NCBI GenBank assembly: GCA_018417955.1
Contig: JACTVC010000004.1
Coordinates: 744,001-808,000, forward strand
DNA length: 64,000 bases
Direction: 5' to 3'
Source: Laccaria trichodermophora
Lineage: Eukaryota > Basidiomycota > Agaricomycetes > Agaricales > Hydnangiaceae
The notes under the pieces are model-generated. The model ran no database searches and was not told the origin of the DNA. It saw only the letters and a list, made by a program, of their open reading frames with translations. Below are positions 36,085-48,028 of this stretch, piece after piece. The position numbers were made by a program, and so were the translations under genes. Position 1 is the stretch's first letter. Each line of letters opens with the position of its first letter.

Positions 36085-37509
36085 ATGGTTTATTCCTCAT
36101 GTCTCAGGACACGACGTCGACCAACGTTCAACGCCAAAATGCCCTTGAGTTGGGCCCTCGAAAGAAACCGTGAGAATCGAAATCTTGTTGATCCGAGTCT
36201 CTTACTGAAGTTGCTACTTAATGCCTTCAGCTCTGTCGCTGATCCTTTGGTACACTATGGTCGGCATTTTGGACGCACAGTTCACGCTTTATGCAATATC
36301 CATGCCTTGTTAACCAATGGAGTCTTGCGTATGGTTGAGCTGGCTGATAGGACAGATGAATCTTTTACCGCTGAGTAGATCTTGTCCCCCTCCACTCTTT
36401 TTTCGCATCCGCGACTGAATATTGACCAGGGAAAGGCGGGAGCATAAGGTCTATCTGACCCTCCTGCAATCTGTTCCTGGCCTTGAAGAACGCCTTTTGA
36501 CTGGCACCGATGAGGAACTCTTGATCATAGCTGAACTTGTACGTCGCTTCTTGTCCTGCCTGTAGAGTTGTTTATCTTTATTTGGACAGCTTCGGAAAGG
36601 TATGTCTGGAGCTCGCGGTGATGACACCAAAAGTTTGAAAGGTGCCGTTCTGGACTGGATCACCCCCAAAGGTCAAGCACTCCAACCACCCCTATCACGG
36701 AATATCAAGCATGATCGCGGTTTCAATCACGAGCGTACAGGAGCTCTTCTCTGTCCAAGCAATTTAAATTGGGCTGACCAGGAGTGAGTCGTTTTCTTCT
36801 GACACACAGGTGTAGTTAATATGGTTTGTCTAGAACAAAAGAGAAACTTCGAAGTGGAGAACTGGTCATTAGCGGTGACCAGTGGCCCATCTTTCTCTAC
36901 GCCGGCTATACATATGACCCAGAAGACCCATGGAATGGCCTTCTTCGCAGCATTATCTTGGTTTGTGTGAGTAACTTTGATAACTCTTTTGACTTGCAGT
37001 AATTTTAGCATGAATGTCTCAGGCTTTTAAGCACGTCTTCACATCGCCAAGTTCTGTTGACAAGGAGCCTAAGGCCACTAGATCAGGAAATGCAAGGCTC
37101 CACGGGATGACATGTGTTACGGCTGGATCTATTGCATACATTGCTACTCAGGTGGGCAACCATTCTTGCAATGAACAATGGACTTACTGTGATATCAGGT
37201 TCGGTTTTCCCTTAGTTCCTCGCCGATATTTTCCCGCACGGATACTGTTACCGACTCTGAGAAGTTTTACACCTCTATCCTCGACCTACTTGAAGACCCC
37301 CATGAAACTCAAGAGGTCCACGACCTTTATGTTTGGTGGAACCGGTGAGTTTGCGCTTTCATAACGCTATATCTCTCACCATTTTTCTGTGTAGACAAGT
37401 CTTTCCAACATATTCATCTGCAAAGCGTATGGTTACAAAAGGATCCCCGCTGGACAAGATCCATGAACGACGCCGCCGTGCTCTGGCTGCTGAGATTTCC
37501 ACTACTTAG
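36085..37509 (+). CDS. DUF6698-like basidiomycete protein
   Basis: Exons connect in phase through short introns near 36377-36429, 36538-36591, 36785-36834, 36967-37023, 37152-37198 and 37347-37394. The stop is at 37507-37509. Family-like landmarks, from memory of basidiomycete DUF6698 proteins, are ADPLVHYGRHFGRTVHALCN (first exon), RKGMSGARGDDTKSLKGAV, RGFNHERTGALLCPSNLNW, ELVISGDQWPIFLYAGYTYD with DPEDPWNGLLRS, and FTSPSSVDKEPKATRSGNAR with LHGMTCVTAGSIAYIATQ. The last exons are read as TDSEKFYTSILDLLEDP and AKRMVTKGSPLDKIHERRRR. Biochemical function of the family is unknown. The 5' end is uncertain: an ATG at 36099 opens a second frame through RKKP that stops at a TGA, so a one-base slip near 36165 is possible. 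Confidence 0.65.
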
Positions 37510-37639
37510 CAGGTTGTCTTTCGGGTTTCCATGGTCATATCCATGATTCCCATGATTTCGTGACCCCTCCATGTCTACCCGTCTACCAGTCTTCTCTTCT
37601 AATCTGTACTCAGTGATTGTCATCTAAAAGCTTGATTGT

Positions 37640-38880
37640 ATACTAGAATATACTGGTGTGCCACAATTTTGCGTGTCACTCGGGATTTCCCTTTTGGTAA
37701 AGAATTATCATAGATAACCACAGATATGCTGTTTGTCATCTGGCTGCAAAGACTACAGCAGCCATCTTAGCTTCTCATAATTTCGCCGGCTGCCATCTGT
37801 GACTTCCTCTGTAATGCCTTTCCCAGATGAAGGGGTTTACTCCGTAGGTGAAGAAATGTCATGAGATACCTGAAATATGCTGTATGATATTTGGCGTAGA
37901 TATTCTGGTCATGGCACGAACATCTCATAATTACGTCAATTGTGAACATCATAGATCACATCTTCCCTTGTAAATGTTTTTAGTTGCATCTGGGGATTTA
38001 CCTTTTGGTAAGGTATTATCGTCTGGGGCCACAAATATGCTGTTTGACATTCAGCTGCAAACTTCACGATTGTTAGCATAGCTTGCCATAATTTTGCAGG
38101 CTGTCAAACGACATCATTCTTGCCCTGCTCTCTAACCTTTTTCACCCGAAGTTAGGTATCCCTATTTTGATGAAGACTTGTCCAGAATATGCCGCATGAT
38201 ATTCAGCTGTAAAGATTTTGGTCACGGCACGAAAATGTCATAACTACGTTCATTGTGAAAGTCATAATCCATATCCTCCCTTGTAAAGGTTTTCAGTTGA
38301 AGCTGAGGATTTTCCTTTTGGTAAGGTATTATCGTCGGGAACCACAGATATGCTGTTTGACATTCAGCTGCAAATTTTACGATCGTTAGCATGGCTTGCC
38401 ATAATTTTACAGGCTGTCAAACGTCGTCATTCTTGCCCTGCTCTGTAAACTTTTTCACCCAAAGTTAGGTCTTTCTATTTTGATGAAGACTTGTCTGGAA
38501 TATGCTGCATGATATTCAGCTGTAAATATTTTGGTCATGGCATAAACATTTCATAATTCTGTTCATTGTGAAGGTCATAATCCATATCCTCCCTTGTAAA
38601 GGTTTTCAGTTAAAGCTGAGGATTTTACTTTTGGTAAGGTATTACCGTCGGGAAACACAAATATGCTGTTTGACATTCAGCTGCAAACTTTACAATTGTT
38701 AGCATAGCTTGCCAAAATTTTGTAGGTTGTGAAAGTCACCATTGATGCCCTGCTCTGTAAGGTTTTTCACCCGAAGTTGCGTATTTCTATTTTGGTGAAG
38801 AATGGCATGGAAAAACCCAAATTATGCCGTCCGACATTCTTCATCGGGATTTCATTGATTGAGCCTTCAAAAACGGTCAC
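37640..38880. repeat. Tandem repeat array, ~305-320-bp unit, about four copies
   Basis: CCTTTTGGTAA begins the phrase at 37690, 38001, 38305 and, as ACTTTTGGTAA, 38627. Each is followed by ATATGCTGTTTG-CATTCAGCTGCAAA and, about 190 bp later, ATATGC-GCATGATATTCAGCTG. Copies two to four are closest; the first is the most diverged. No coding signal. 38881-39050 is unremarkable. Confidence 0.9.
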
Positions 38881-39050
38881 CCTAACATATAAACTTATCC
38901 AATGCAGACTGTCATTCTTGGGCTTTTTGGGCCAAATACATACCTTACAGGATTAGATAAGGGTATATCATAACGATGTCAGTGCCGTGATGATGCGGTG
39001 ATGGGACCTTGAACAACAAAAATTGGTGGAGATTCACGCAACGGGCGTGG

Positions 39051-39836
39051 TGGAAGCTTGCTCCACTGGCAAGACTACCGGGACTCGCACCAGACCAAAC
39101 TATGCAGCGCCCCTTCACGTCGAGTCGATCTCTCAACCAACAGGGAGACGAGGCCCCTCAACCTCAAGTCAGAGCACAATCTGCTACTCCTAAGCGTTTG
39201 GGATGTTGGTCGAGATTGGGTGAGTTTTTTCTAATTGTTCCTTGATAGGCGAGTTGGGAAGTTGGGTTGCCCCCACACAGCGGGTAGAATGATGTGGTGT
39301 CTTTCCATGGGCACCCCCCTCTTCTCTCCAACCGTCTTCAGTTTCGATCCTCCTCCTCTTCCATCCCCCCTCTTCCCTCTCCCGTCTACTTTCAATTCCC
39401 TTCTATCCAAATTTCTTCTTTCATGTCGCTAACGCCGCCCCCAGCTGATGCATATACACGCACGTCCACTATCCGCTCCTCCTATCTCCTGCACAAACGT
39501 TCTATCGGCTCTCTGGATGCGACTCGACGGGTATGTGACATACAAGAGGGAAGGCGTTTGCACTGTCCTCAATTCGAGCCTACCCGGTGTTCAGTCTTCA
39601 AGCCTCTTCTTTCAAGAACAAGGTCCCTCCTTCCCTTCTTACGTGTCACCCTCATGCCAATTATCAAACCCACGAAACGCTGTTCAAAGGGGGAATCTTT
39701 TGTGCGAGCCCAGCTACCCGGTGTTCGACTGATGAGCTGGTTCCTCGACTGAATGAAAGGGTTGGGGTTGGAACTAGAGACCTTCGGGCTGCGCTGAAGG
39801 GGCTCCCGGAAAGAGGGGTTTGGAGTGAATCTAAAC
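39051..39836 (+). pseudogene. Duplicated block, copy 1 (WD40-gene-like fragment with deletion)
   Basis: Shares an ordered series of landmarks with 41235-41935: CCAGACCAAACTATGCA, GACGAGGCCCCTCAA, GAGTTG, a C/T-rich tract, and CTGAATGAAAGGGTTGGGGT near the end. Compared with copy 2 the segment encoding the WD40-like blade is collapsed (TAAGCGTTTGGGATGTTGG). No intact frame. Confidence 0.5.
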
Positions 39837-41234
39837 ATTTACAATGGTTATAGGGCCACAGACGAGGGTTAGGGTTCCGTTTGTCCGCGTTCGCCCAAGT
39901 TGGGTCGCGAACGCTTGGGCCAGAAGCGCAGACTTTCTGCCACATCCACAACGGCATCATCGTCATCCTACTTATCAACACCCCAATCTAACCGACACTC
40001 TCTGGGCGTACTACCCGCCTCACCCTGTCCACGATCACTCCACCTCTTAGATGGAACAATCACCTCACCATCATCCGCATCCGCATTCTCGCCCTCACCA
40101 AGCGCATCTGCAAGCATAGTAAAAGCCTCAAGGAGACAAAGCTCTATATCGTGCTGCTCCCCTGAGCCTACCCCCGACTACAATACTTCAAGCTCGACAA
40201 ATTTGAACAACGAGGCACGCTCGCCTTCAAGTGCACGCGGTACGCAGTCAGCACATCTTGAAGCTGGATTGTAGGAGCAGTTCGGTGGGGAGGGGGAGCA
40301 TGGCGTTGAAGGGGAGACACGGGGAGATTCAGAGGACAATTTGCCGAAGGAGAAGGGGAGGCCGCCGTTGACGTTGCCTGACAAGTGAGTTGGTATTTTC
40401 TCTTTTAGTTTTTGTTCGTTGTTCTCACACTTTTTCGCCCTTTCCTTGGATCTTTGCTTGCGCCACGCATGTCGTCGTATTATTGGATGTGGATCAAGGA
40501 TGGTGTCAACGTTAATGGCAGCGTTGAGCGCTCGTTCGCCTGATAGGCCCCTGTCCAGCTTTTGCAAGACTTCCACGGACGTATACCCTTTGGTCAAACC
40601 TTCGCGATGTTGAGGCATCTTTCCCCTTCCTCGTATGACGCGACAAGCCACTTGTGAACTATCAAACGAAGGTCATCAAGCCTCAACTCTCCTCCCTCCC
40701 CATACGTCGCTCTGGTTCAATTTTCATGGGCTCGAAGTCACGCTCTGCATGTCGAGATTGCGTTGTATATGGCTCGCTTCTAGAGGCAGAGCCTACCACC
40801 TCATGTACGCGGTTATCCGACCCTTGCATTCGGGTTGGTGTCCAGAGTTGTTCGCTCTAATCCTTGCCTCACCAAGGAAGGGCATGTATGCGTTCTCAAT
40901 GCCTCATACACGAATTTCTTCTCTGGAGGTCCCAGGAGCAACTTGCACGCCCAAGAATTCCGGGCTCGCCTTTCCCTTTACCCCCAAACCAAGCTCTTTA
41001 GCCCGCTTGATTGAGAGGCTATCGAGGCAGGTTTAAGGATCGGATGCGTGCCCTTGCGTCCGCCCCATGATTCTATCGGCGTTCGCAGAACGCCGCGTTC
41101 TTTGACCTGCCCTCCTCTTACCGATGCCAAGGCGGCTAACTTCTCATTTTGTAGGATTTGCTTCGTCAATAATGTTGGTATGTATCTTTGATTTGATTTT
41201 TTCTGTGTGTGATCCCTCCTGACAGTGAGCGCGT
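39837..41234. other. Spacer between duplicated blocks, unresolved open frames
   Basis: Plus-strand text includes a Ser/Pro-rich stretch (TSPSSASAFSPSPSASASIV, near 40070) and EDNLPKEKGRPPLTLPDK before a GTGAGT near 40385. This could be the N-terminal part of the same decayed gene as the flanking WD40-like pieces. A 157-codon minus frame (40178-40651) overlaps it. Neither can be assigned. Confidence 0.3.
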
Positions 41235-41935
41235 TATTCGACTTCGGCTCACACCAGACCAAACTATGCATCGCACCTTCACGTCGATGGCGTCACAGTC
41301 GATCCCTAAACCAACAGAGAGACGAGGCCCCTCAAGCTCAAGTCAAAGCAGGCTACTCTTTCGTTGGCTGGGGCTGGCCTAGCTCGATCGTCGTAACTGG
41401 TGGGTGCGATAAGGTTTTGAGGGTTTGGGATGTTCATATTGGGTGAGTCTTTCTTCATCAATTAGCGAGTTGTTTTGCCTCCAGAAAGCGGGTGGAAAGG
41501 TGTGGCGTCTTTCCAACCCCTCCCTTCCACTCCTCCCCTTCTTCCCTGCCCGCTTCCTCCCCCTTCCCTCCTCCCGTCTACTTTCACCCCGCTGCTATCC
41601 AATTCTCTTCTTCGCGTCGCTAACACCTCTCCCCCCCAACCTACGCGACTCTGCGGTATGTGCCGTGCCAGTCCTCGATTCGAGTGCAGCCGGTGCTGAG
41701 TCTTCAACCACATTCTTTCAAAGACAAGGTCGAGGATGAAATTGTGGTGGCGTTGACTGCCTCCTTCCCTATGTGTCACCCTCGTGCCGATTATCAAAAC
41801 CCCGAAACGCTGTTCCAGAGCTCAGCCAACCAGGATGAGCCTGCCCCTCAGCTGAATGAAAGGGCTGGGGTTGGAACTGGAGAGCTTCGGGCTGGGCTGA
41901 AGGGAATTGCTTTCGGAAAGAGGCTGGGTTAGGAT
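41235..41935 (+). pseudogene. Duplicated block, copy 2, with a single WD40-like blade
   Basis: The frame around 41225-41446 ends in SSIVVTGGCDKVLRVWDVHI, a typical WD40 blade end (GG-DK-LRVWD), directly followed by a GTGAGT donor. Further blades are not seen downstream, where the sequence becomes C/T-rich. This fits one exon of an F-box/WD40-type gene left in a duplicated, broken locus. The F-box part is not visible. Confidence 0.45.
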
Positions 41936-44164
41936 TGCCATGGGCAGCTAGTTGTCATGGTTGTAACCTAGTTTATAGTGGTAGTAGGTACGCTATACGA
42001 CATCAACACATTTACGACCACCCCATCTGTATCATCCGAAATACGGTGCTTTTCAGGAGACATACGAGTGTAAACGTTGAGGCGCAGTGAAAACCGGCTC
42101 TGCACAGTCCTGCACGGTTCTGAGATTATGCGCAGAAATCTGCAACCCTGGACAAAATCGGAGTTGATCCACGTGATTCGGCAGTACTCAAATTTAAGCT
42201 GAGATACAAATAACCACATAGGGCGGCACGCTGCATGGCCCGCTACTCAAGGGGGTGGCGGAATGTGGAAAAGAGACCAACACTCGTTATTTTTTTTTCA
42301 GAGTTCCGCTTGACACCCCCCCACCACCTACCTTCCTAATAGAGTATGTTTTTCCCATACTATGTTTTTTTTCTTTTTGAACAATTTTTGAATTCATAAA
42401 ATTCACAGAAAATTTACATGTGCATAACAAGTAAATTCGGCCTAATGGTGATGGTTACTCCAAATCTGATTATGTTGTACATTGCACCACAACCAGCTGC
42501 ATCGCAGTTATGGTCGCCGGGATTGTAATAGGGAGCTGGGAAGGGAGGGTAATGGTGCTGAGTAAGAATCCGAAGTGTCGAAGTGGTGTGACTGATTGCA
42601 ACTAGGTCAGCGTAAAGGCCATTGGATACTTATGAGTAGACTAGCATGAGAAGCCTGAGCCTCTTGGCTTGGGCCCTTGGGGTGGCATGCGGAGTGTATT
42701 AGGGTGTGTCAAGACTTGAGACTCGATGTAGACGGTATGTTGCCACATCAGGTTTGTGATTGATTTGAACCGTCAGCGCTTCAGCGCTCATCCATGGAAT
42801 GTGAAAATTTGAAATTGACAGGGGTCACTTTTTTTTTTCGGCCTGTGGCCAGACCCCCCTCCCCCCCAACCCTTGGTTTGGGATCCACGCCCCGCTACCC
42901 CCTTGCCGCTACTATGGCATTTCAACTTGGTCAGGTTAAATTGTCTCAGTATTTACTATATTCATCAGATTCAAGTAATTTAAAGCTGCTCATTGCCTGG
43001 ATTACGGGCCCCAGATCCTCGCAGCCACATATCATACTGCTCACAAAATATACACATATCTAAATGTCCATAAGAATATTGTAGTATCATTCTTACCAAC
43101 ATGATAAGTGGACTACCTGAAATATCAAACCATAATTTTTTCCCTCACATTTGGTTTATTGACAAAGGCCAATACCAATGTAGTGGAAATAGTATACGGT
43201 AGTCGAGTTGCTGCTTGGGATAAAGGCAGCACAGCCTGACAAGCAATTTTCAACTGGGCTAGGATTTAGTATCTAAGCAATATCTAAGTTAATTCTGATT
43301 TGAATTATAATGGCTGCTCGTCGCTCGGCCTTTGGCCAGCTCCTCACAGCCAGGTTTTCATGCTCAACAAAGATAGTTACGTTAGCTAAACATAAATACA
43401 GACTTGTTGCACTTCAAAAACCTCTGTGTGTCATTTTTTTTATCTGCTCACATGTTGTCATGGTCTACTTCTGCAATGACTTGGTCTTCATCCACGATTG
43501 AGTCAGTTTTGATTCGGTGTAGGATCTTTCTTCTAACTGGTGTAGGGCGTGATCTTATGTAGAACGTGACCTTTCTCCCATCTTTCCTGTTGACTGAAGA
43601 GCATGACTAGATCATAGTACATGTGATGGGAAATTTTGGCACGTGATTTTCTTTTCAGTCGAGGTCGCACCACAAAACCCACTACTAACGTAGCGGGAAT
43701 CTAACTTGTGAATTCTAAGTCGATTTAAATCTGAAAATTTAACAGGATTCCTTAAAGCTGTTAAATGTGAGGATCTCAGAAATCTCTCAGCACGCAGGGA
43801 TGATCCTCAGATCTGGCCAGCGCTCAGGCTTTGTGCAATTGTTGCTCGGGAGCATGGGAGCCATCATCACCAAGCCATCAATCAACTCAGGCGCCCCTAC
43901 CCGCAGAAGCGGCACTGCGAACTTCCATTCCACAGTGAGTGGGTACTTTAGCTGACAAAAGCTAATAGACATTGTTTTTCTATCTACAACAAACCTGACT
44001 GACACGCGAAAAAGCGAACCAGTCAGCGATAACATGTACATGAAGAGTCCACCCGTGATCTAATGCATCAATGCTGTTGGAAGGACACAGGAGTGCAGGA
44101 ACGGATCGATACACTACAGAGAGGTTGATATGGCTCACAAGCCACTAAAGAAAGTGGCCCAATT
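41936..44164. other. Gene-poor stretch
   Basis: Contains T-runs near 42290 and 42825, a C-rich patch (42850-42905) and only short unconvincing open frames (for example 43310-43501). I see no conserved domain, repeat pair or RNA gene. Confidence 0.4.
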
Positions 44165-44635
44165 GTGAGTAGGTCTGTCGCCTTGGGCATAATGCACAGT
44201 ACTGACGATTGTGGTTGTTTCAAGGTTCATGCCTCTCGCCCTTCCCGCTTGTCTGATCACTTTTTGACCCAAAGACCCAGCTTCACAGTAACAGCAACCT
44301 TACCAGCTTCAGCAGCACCAACTGTATCAAGAACACAGTCTAACGTTTCCCAGAACCCTTATCTTTCACAACCAACCACAAACAGCGGAATCGTTTTTCC
44401 TGGACCATCGTCCCCTCTATCCAATCCATTCACTCAAGTTAACCACAAACACAAAACGAGCCTTCATTGTTCGCCTGGCACTTTCCATGCCATTGCAGAC
44501 TCACTACCATTCCCTTCAACATCCATTCCATGTACCCCTGCACCCCTCACCTTCATTCTGACTGCTCCCTCACTCTGTAGACCATCGCGCTCCAAGCACG
44601 TAACACCATTACAGTTCGAAGGTTTGTCACATTGA
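44165..44635 (+). CDS. Possible N-terminal exon of an unrecognised Ser/Pro-rich protein
   Basis: The open frame contains SRPSRLSDHFLTQRPSFTVT and NSGIVFPGPSSPLSNPFTQV, a disordered, Ser/Pro/Thr-rich text. A GTGAGT donor at 44165 and a TTTCAAG acceptor near 44224 suggest the frame starts after an intron, with ATG at about 44131 in the previous exon, but the phases do not match. Low-confidence gene; 44636-45183 shows nothing further. Confidence 0.25.
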   Translation: MSRSVALGIMHSTDDCGCFKVHASRPSRLSDHFLTQRPSFTVTATLPASAAPTVSRTQSNVSQNPYLSQPTTNSGIVFPGPSSPLSNPFTQVNHKHKTSLHCSPGTFHAIADSLPFPSTSIPCTPAPLTFILTAPSLCRPSRSKHVTPLQFEGLSH

Positions 44636-45183
44636 CCATTCTTTAACATGCAACATTGGGATCTTGCAATTGAAATAACAATCAAGAAACACATGAGATT
44701 CCCACTCAGATCTGACAGTGCTAAGCCCATTGATCATATCTTGTCAAGGGTTGTACTTGATCTGACTTGTCCATAACAACACTTCCTCTCGGCTCCTTAA
44801 ATTTTCGTTCGGCTCCTTAAATTCTCTTAAATCCAGCTTAAATTCAAGCTACCTTCAGCTTATTTCTTACTTATGTCTAGTTATTTCTTAAATTCTGAAA
44901 AGGACACCATCTGTTGAGGAATGGTTGGGCATTGGGCAGAGCCAAAATCATTGTTATCTCTGCTAGGAGATTCAAGACAAATATCAGAAGGTTCTTGGTG
45001 TTTTTCTTTTTTCTTTCAAAGGTACTATGTGCAATGGTGTTTGGGTATGGGAGACATGACATCGACATGTCGTGTGGAGTTTGAATTCTTTGTTGATCCA
45101 AATGCCAAGTCGTCTCTCATGCCCATACACTATGGCAGGGATACTGAGACATTTACCCCACTATTCTGCCATCTCTACTCACC

Positions 45184-46110
45184 ATGGGGATCCACAATGT
45201 TTGGAAGGTGTGGAGTTTTGCCTCATGATCAGCTGAATTTCCTATCTTACTTCTGCAGAAATTGGACTCCGTGCGACGCTTGGTGTCGCTACTTGTATTG
45301 GCTGTTTGAGAGGGCTTTCTGAGGAATGCACGAAATGCTCAATCCTTGGTTGTAGGAATTGATGCAAGGTAGGATGGTGTTACTCTTCTTGCACATAGTA
45401 CTGATAAGTGAGACAGTGTATGGATTGTAGAATGCCAGGCTGTCTTTTATGTGCCAGGCCTCCACACTCAAGCAGGTGAAAATCCAGAACTTCACACACT
45501 TTTCTTCCGCTTGGCCCATCTTCTTTGTTATCCAATCACAGTCATATTTGTTTTTGATGGTTCTGAGAGGCCTGATTACAAGTGCAATATGGTTGTCAAG
45601 AAAAAGGAGCATTGGGTTGTCAAACACTTCTCCAAGATAATTCAAGACTTCACTACAAATTTCACCAAGTAAGCTGTTCTCTCTGATCTTGTCAATCGGT
45701 ACTGATTTTGGTGTGTCAGGCTCCGGGTGAGGCAGAAGCGGAATTAGCCGCATTCGAAAAACATGGCATTATCGACTTCGCAATCACATCAGACAGTGAT
45801 TACTTCCTTTTTGGTGGAACAAGGCTTATTCGAAGGTAGGTATTGATAGAATATGTCAGCGGCATAGCTTGTTACTAATGGATTTGCACCTAGTCTCCAC
45901 ATGAAGAAGCAAGGCGATGATGACATTGAAATATATGCAATGAAGGATTTCGCTGAATCGGAGGGTCAGAAGCATCTAAGCCAGGCTGGTCTTTTGTTGA
46001 TTGCTGTATTACATGGTGCGGATTATGATACTGTGAGTTGTAATCTTTCATTTTTAGAACCTCACTTCTAATTGCTTGTGAAAAAGGTTGGCCTGCCAGG
46101 ATGTGGCCTC
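45184..46110 (+). pseudogene. XPG/FEN1-like (PIN-fold) structure-specific nuclease, broken and truncated
   Basis: Exon 1 is MGIHNVWK (45184-45207), the typical XPG N-terminus. Exon 2 (45259-45368) reads KLDSVRRLVSLLVLAV, an in-frame TGA, then EGFLRNARNAQSLVVGIDA. Exon 3 (from 45417) has VWIVECQAVFYVPGLHTQAG and ENPELHTLFFRLAHLL, then VIFVFDG. Exon 4 opens with the signature APGEAEAELAAFEKHGIIDF and ITSDSDYFLFGG. Exon 5 has LLLIAVLHGADYDT, and exon 6 starts VGLPGCG, the usual H2TH entry. Besides the TGA, the exon 3/4 junction is one base out of frame at the only visible sites, and the sequence changes into a low-complexity C-rich tract right after GLPGCG. The acidic metal-binding positions (GIDA, EAEAE, SDSD, GADYD) are otherwise present. 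Families of this kind process branched DNA. Confidence 0.8.
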
Positions 46111-46469
46111 TCGTCGTTGTTGCCCACCCCCGTCGTCATTGTTGCCTGCCCCCATCCCACCCTTGCCATCATTGCTTCCCACCCCTCGCCATCACCATGC
46201 TCCTAAAGTGCCTCGTCATCGCTGTCCTCCTCCCATTCATCCCCTCCCCTTCATCACTGCTCCCACTGCCGACATCATTGTCACCGTTGTTGTCTTTGTC
46301 AGTGTCTTCAGCATCCACGTCTTCCTCATCCTCGTTTTCCTCAGTATCCTCCAGAGGTTGTTTCCAAATGGATTGGAAACTGAACTGCAGGGCTCACTGG
46401 AGAGCTGCTTGCTCACATCACTAGTAGCTGCCATTTACATCATGTAACACCTGGCATGTACAATGGAAG

Positions 46470-47279
46470 TTCCTGCTTAGCTGCCACAAATGAAATGAAA
46501 TGAATTTTCATTCATTCATGGCACCTGTTTCATTCCAAGTCATTCTCATTCATTGCCATGGACAATGAAATATTTTTTGTTTCATTTCATTTCGATTTTT
46601 TCTTCATTTCTACTGACGAGAATGAAATTTATTTTGTTTCATTCATTCCTGGCGAATGTTTCATTTTTTCATTTCATTCCACCATGGCAACTGTTTCATT
46701 CTTTGCTTCATTTCATTGATTCCTGGCAACTGTTTCTTTTCTTTTTTCATTCATTGCTGTAGAATTTTCATTTCATTCTTTTCAGGCAGTTATTTCATCT
46801 TTGTTTCATCCTTTCAGGCAACAATTTCAATGTTTTAATACACACCTATATAAGGAAATAATATACAATTATGCCTGATGTGTGTTGTGCCCTACTGCAG
46901 TGGTGTGGGGGGGTCATATGGGGGTACTTTTGCATTTGAGGCTCAAATACTTAACAAGATAGGCATGCTGTTGCCAATAAAGGCACTGAAATATTTTGCA
47001 TTGATTACATAATCATTTTCCCAGCTCTAACAATGAAATAGGCACCTGAGAAGAATGAAACAAAGATGAATGACTGCCCCAGTAAGAATGAAGCAAAGAA
47101 TGAAACAGTTGCCATGGTGGAATGAAATAAAAAAAATGAAACAGTTGCCATGGTGGAATGAAATAAAAAATGAAACAGTTGCCAGGAATGAATGAAACAG
47201 CATAAATTATCAAGAATGAAACAGGTGCTGTGAATGAATGAAAATTCATTTCATTTCATTCATGGCAGCTAAGCAGGAA
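46470..47279. mobile_element. Inverted-repeat (foldback-like) element with repeated GTTTCATT arms
   Basis: TTCCTGCTTAGCTGCCA followed by AATGAAATGAAATGAATTTT begins at 46470, and its reverse complement ends at 47279. Both arms are built from variants of TTTCATTCCACCATGGCAAC followed by TGTTTCATT, oriented oppositely around a centre near 46880-47010. No target duplication is obvious, and no protein is encoded: open frames here are translated repeats. Confidence 0.8.
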
Positions 47280-47489
47280 TTCCTATGGTGCAGCTCAGGA
47301 GTACATGATGTAAGTGGTAGCTACCAGTCCCAAAAGGACTTCTTCCCAGGCTCGGTTTGCTCGAGAACAGCTGTTTGCCCATTCTGCCCAGAGAATATCA
47401 TTGTCCACACAGCCCTGTCGTCATTTTCGTGTGTCATCATCCTCATGTGTTGTCGTTCTCATTGGCGTCGTGTCCACTGGGCGTTGCGT

Positions 47490-47705
47490 TGCGTTGAGGG
47501 CGTTAGGCATTGTTTCGTGGGTGGTGGGCATTGTTTCGTGGGCAGTGAGCACTGTTTCATGGGCGGTGAGCATCATTTCGTGGGCGGCCTGTGGTTTTCA
47601 TGGGCGGTGTGGTGTTTTCGTGGGCGTTGTGGTGTTTTCATGGGTGCTGTAGTGTTTTCGTGGGCGTTGTGGTGTTTTCATGGGCGCCATGGTGTTTTCA
47701 TGCAC
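47490..47705. repeat. GTGGGCGG-type minisatellite
   Basis: Imperfect ~28-bp units built on TTTTCGTGGGCGNNGTGGTG recur about eight times. The same GTGGGCGG word dominates 52205-52560, suggesting related repeat seeding in several elements. Confidence 0.75.
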
Positions 47706-47794
47706 TTCAGTCACCCATTTTTGGGTACCTATGAGGTTATCCAATTCTTTGAATCAGGGAACCTTAGTGGTACCCCATTCCAGAGTGGTATGAC

Positions 47795-48028
47795 CCTCAT
47801 ACCAATTCCATCATACCATGGTATGGATGCTCATACCATTCCACCTCATACCATACCATACCATACCATACCATTCCATACCACACCATTCCATTCCATT
47901 CCATTCCATTCCATTCCATTCCATTCCATTCCATTCCATTCCATTCCATTCCATACCATTCCATTCCATTCCATTCCATTCCATACCATACCATACCATA
48001 CCATTCCATTCCATACCATACCATCATT
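47795..48028. repeat. CCATT/CCATA pentanucleotide satellite
   Basis: More than 40 consecutive pentamers of CCATT with interspersed CCATA blocks. The Ser-Ile-Pro-Phe-His and Gly-Met-Glu-Trp-Asn periodic open frames on the two strands are translations of this repeat, not genes. Confidence 0.97.
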
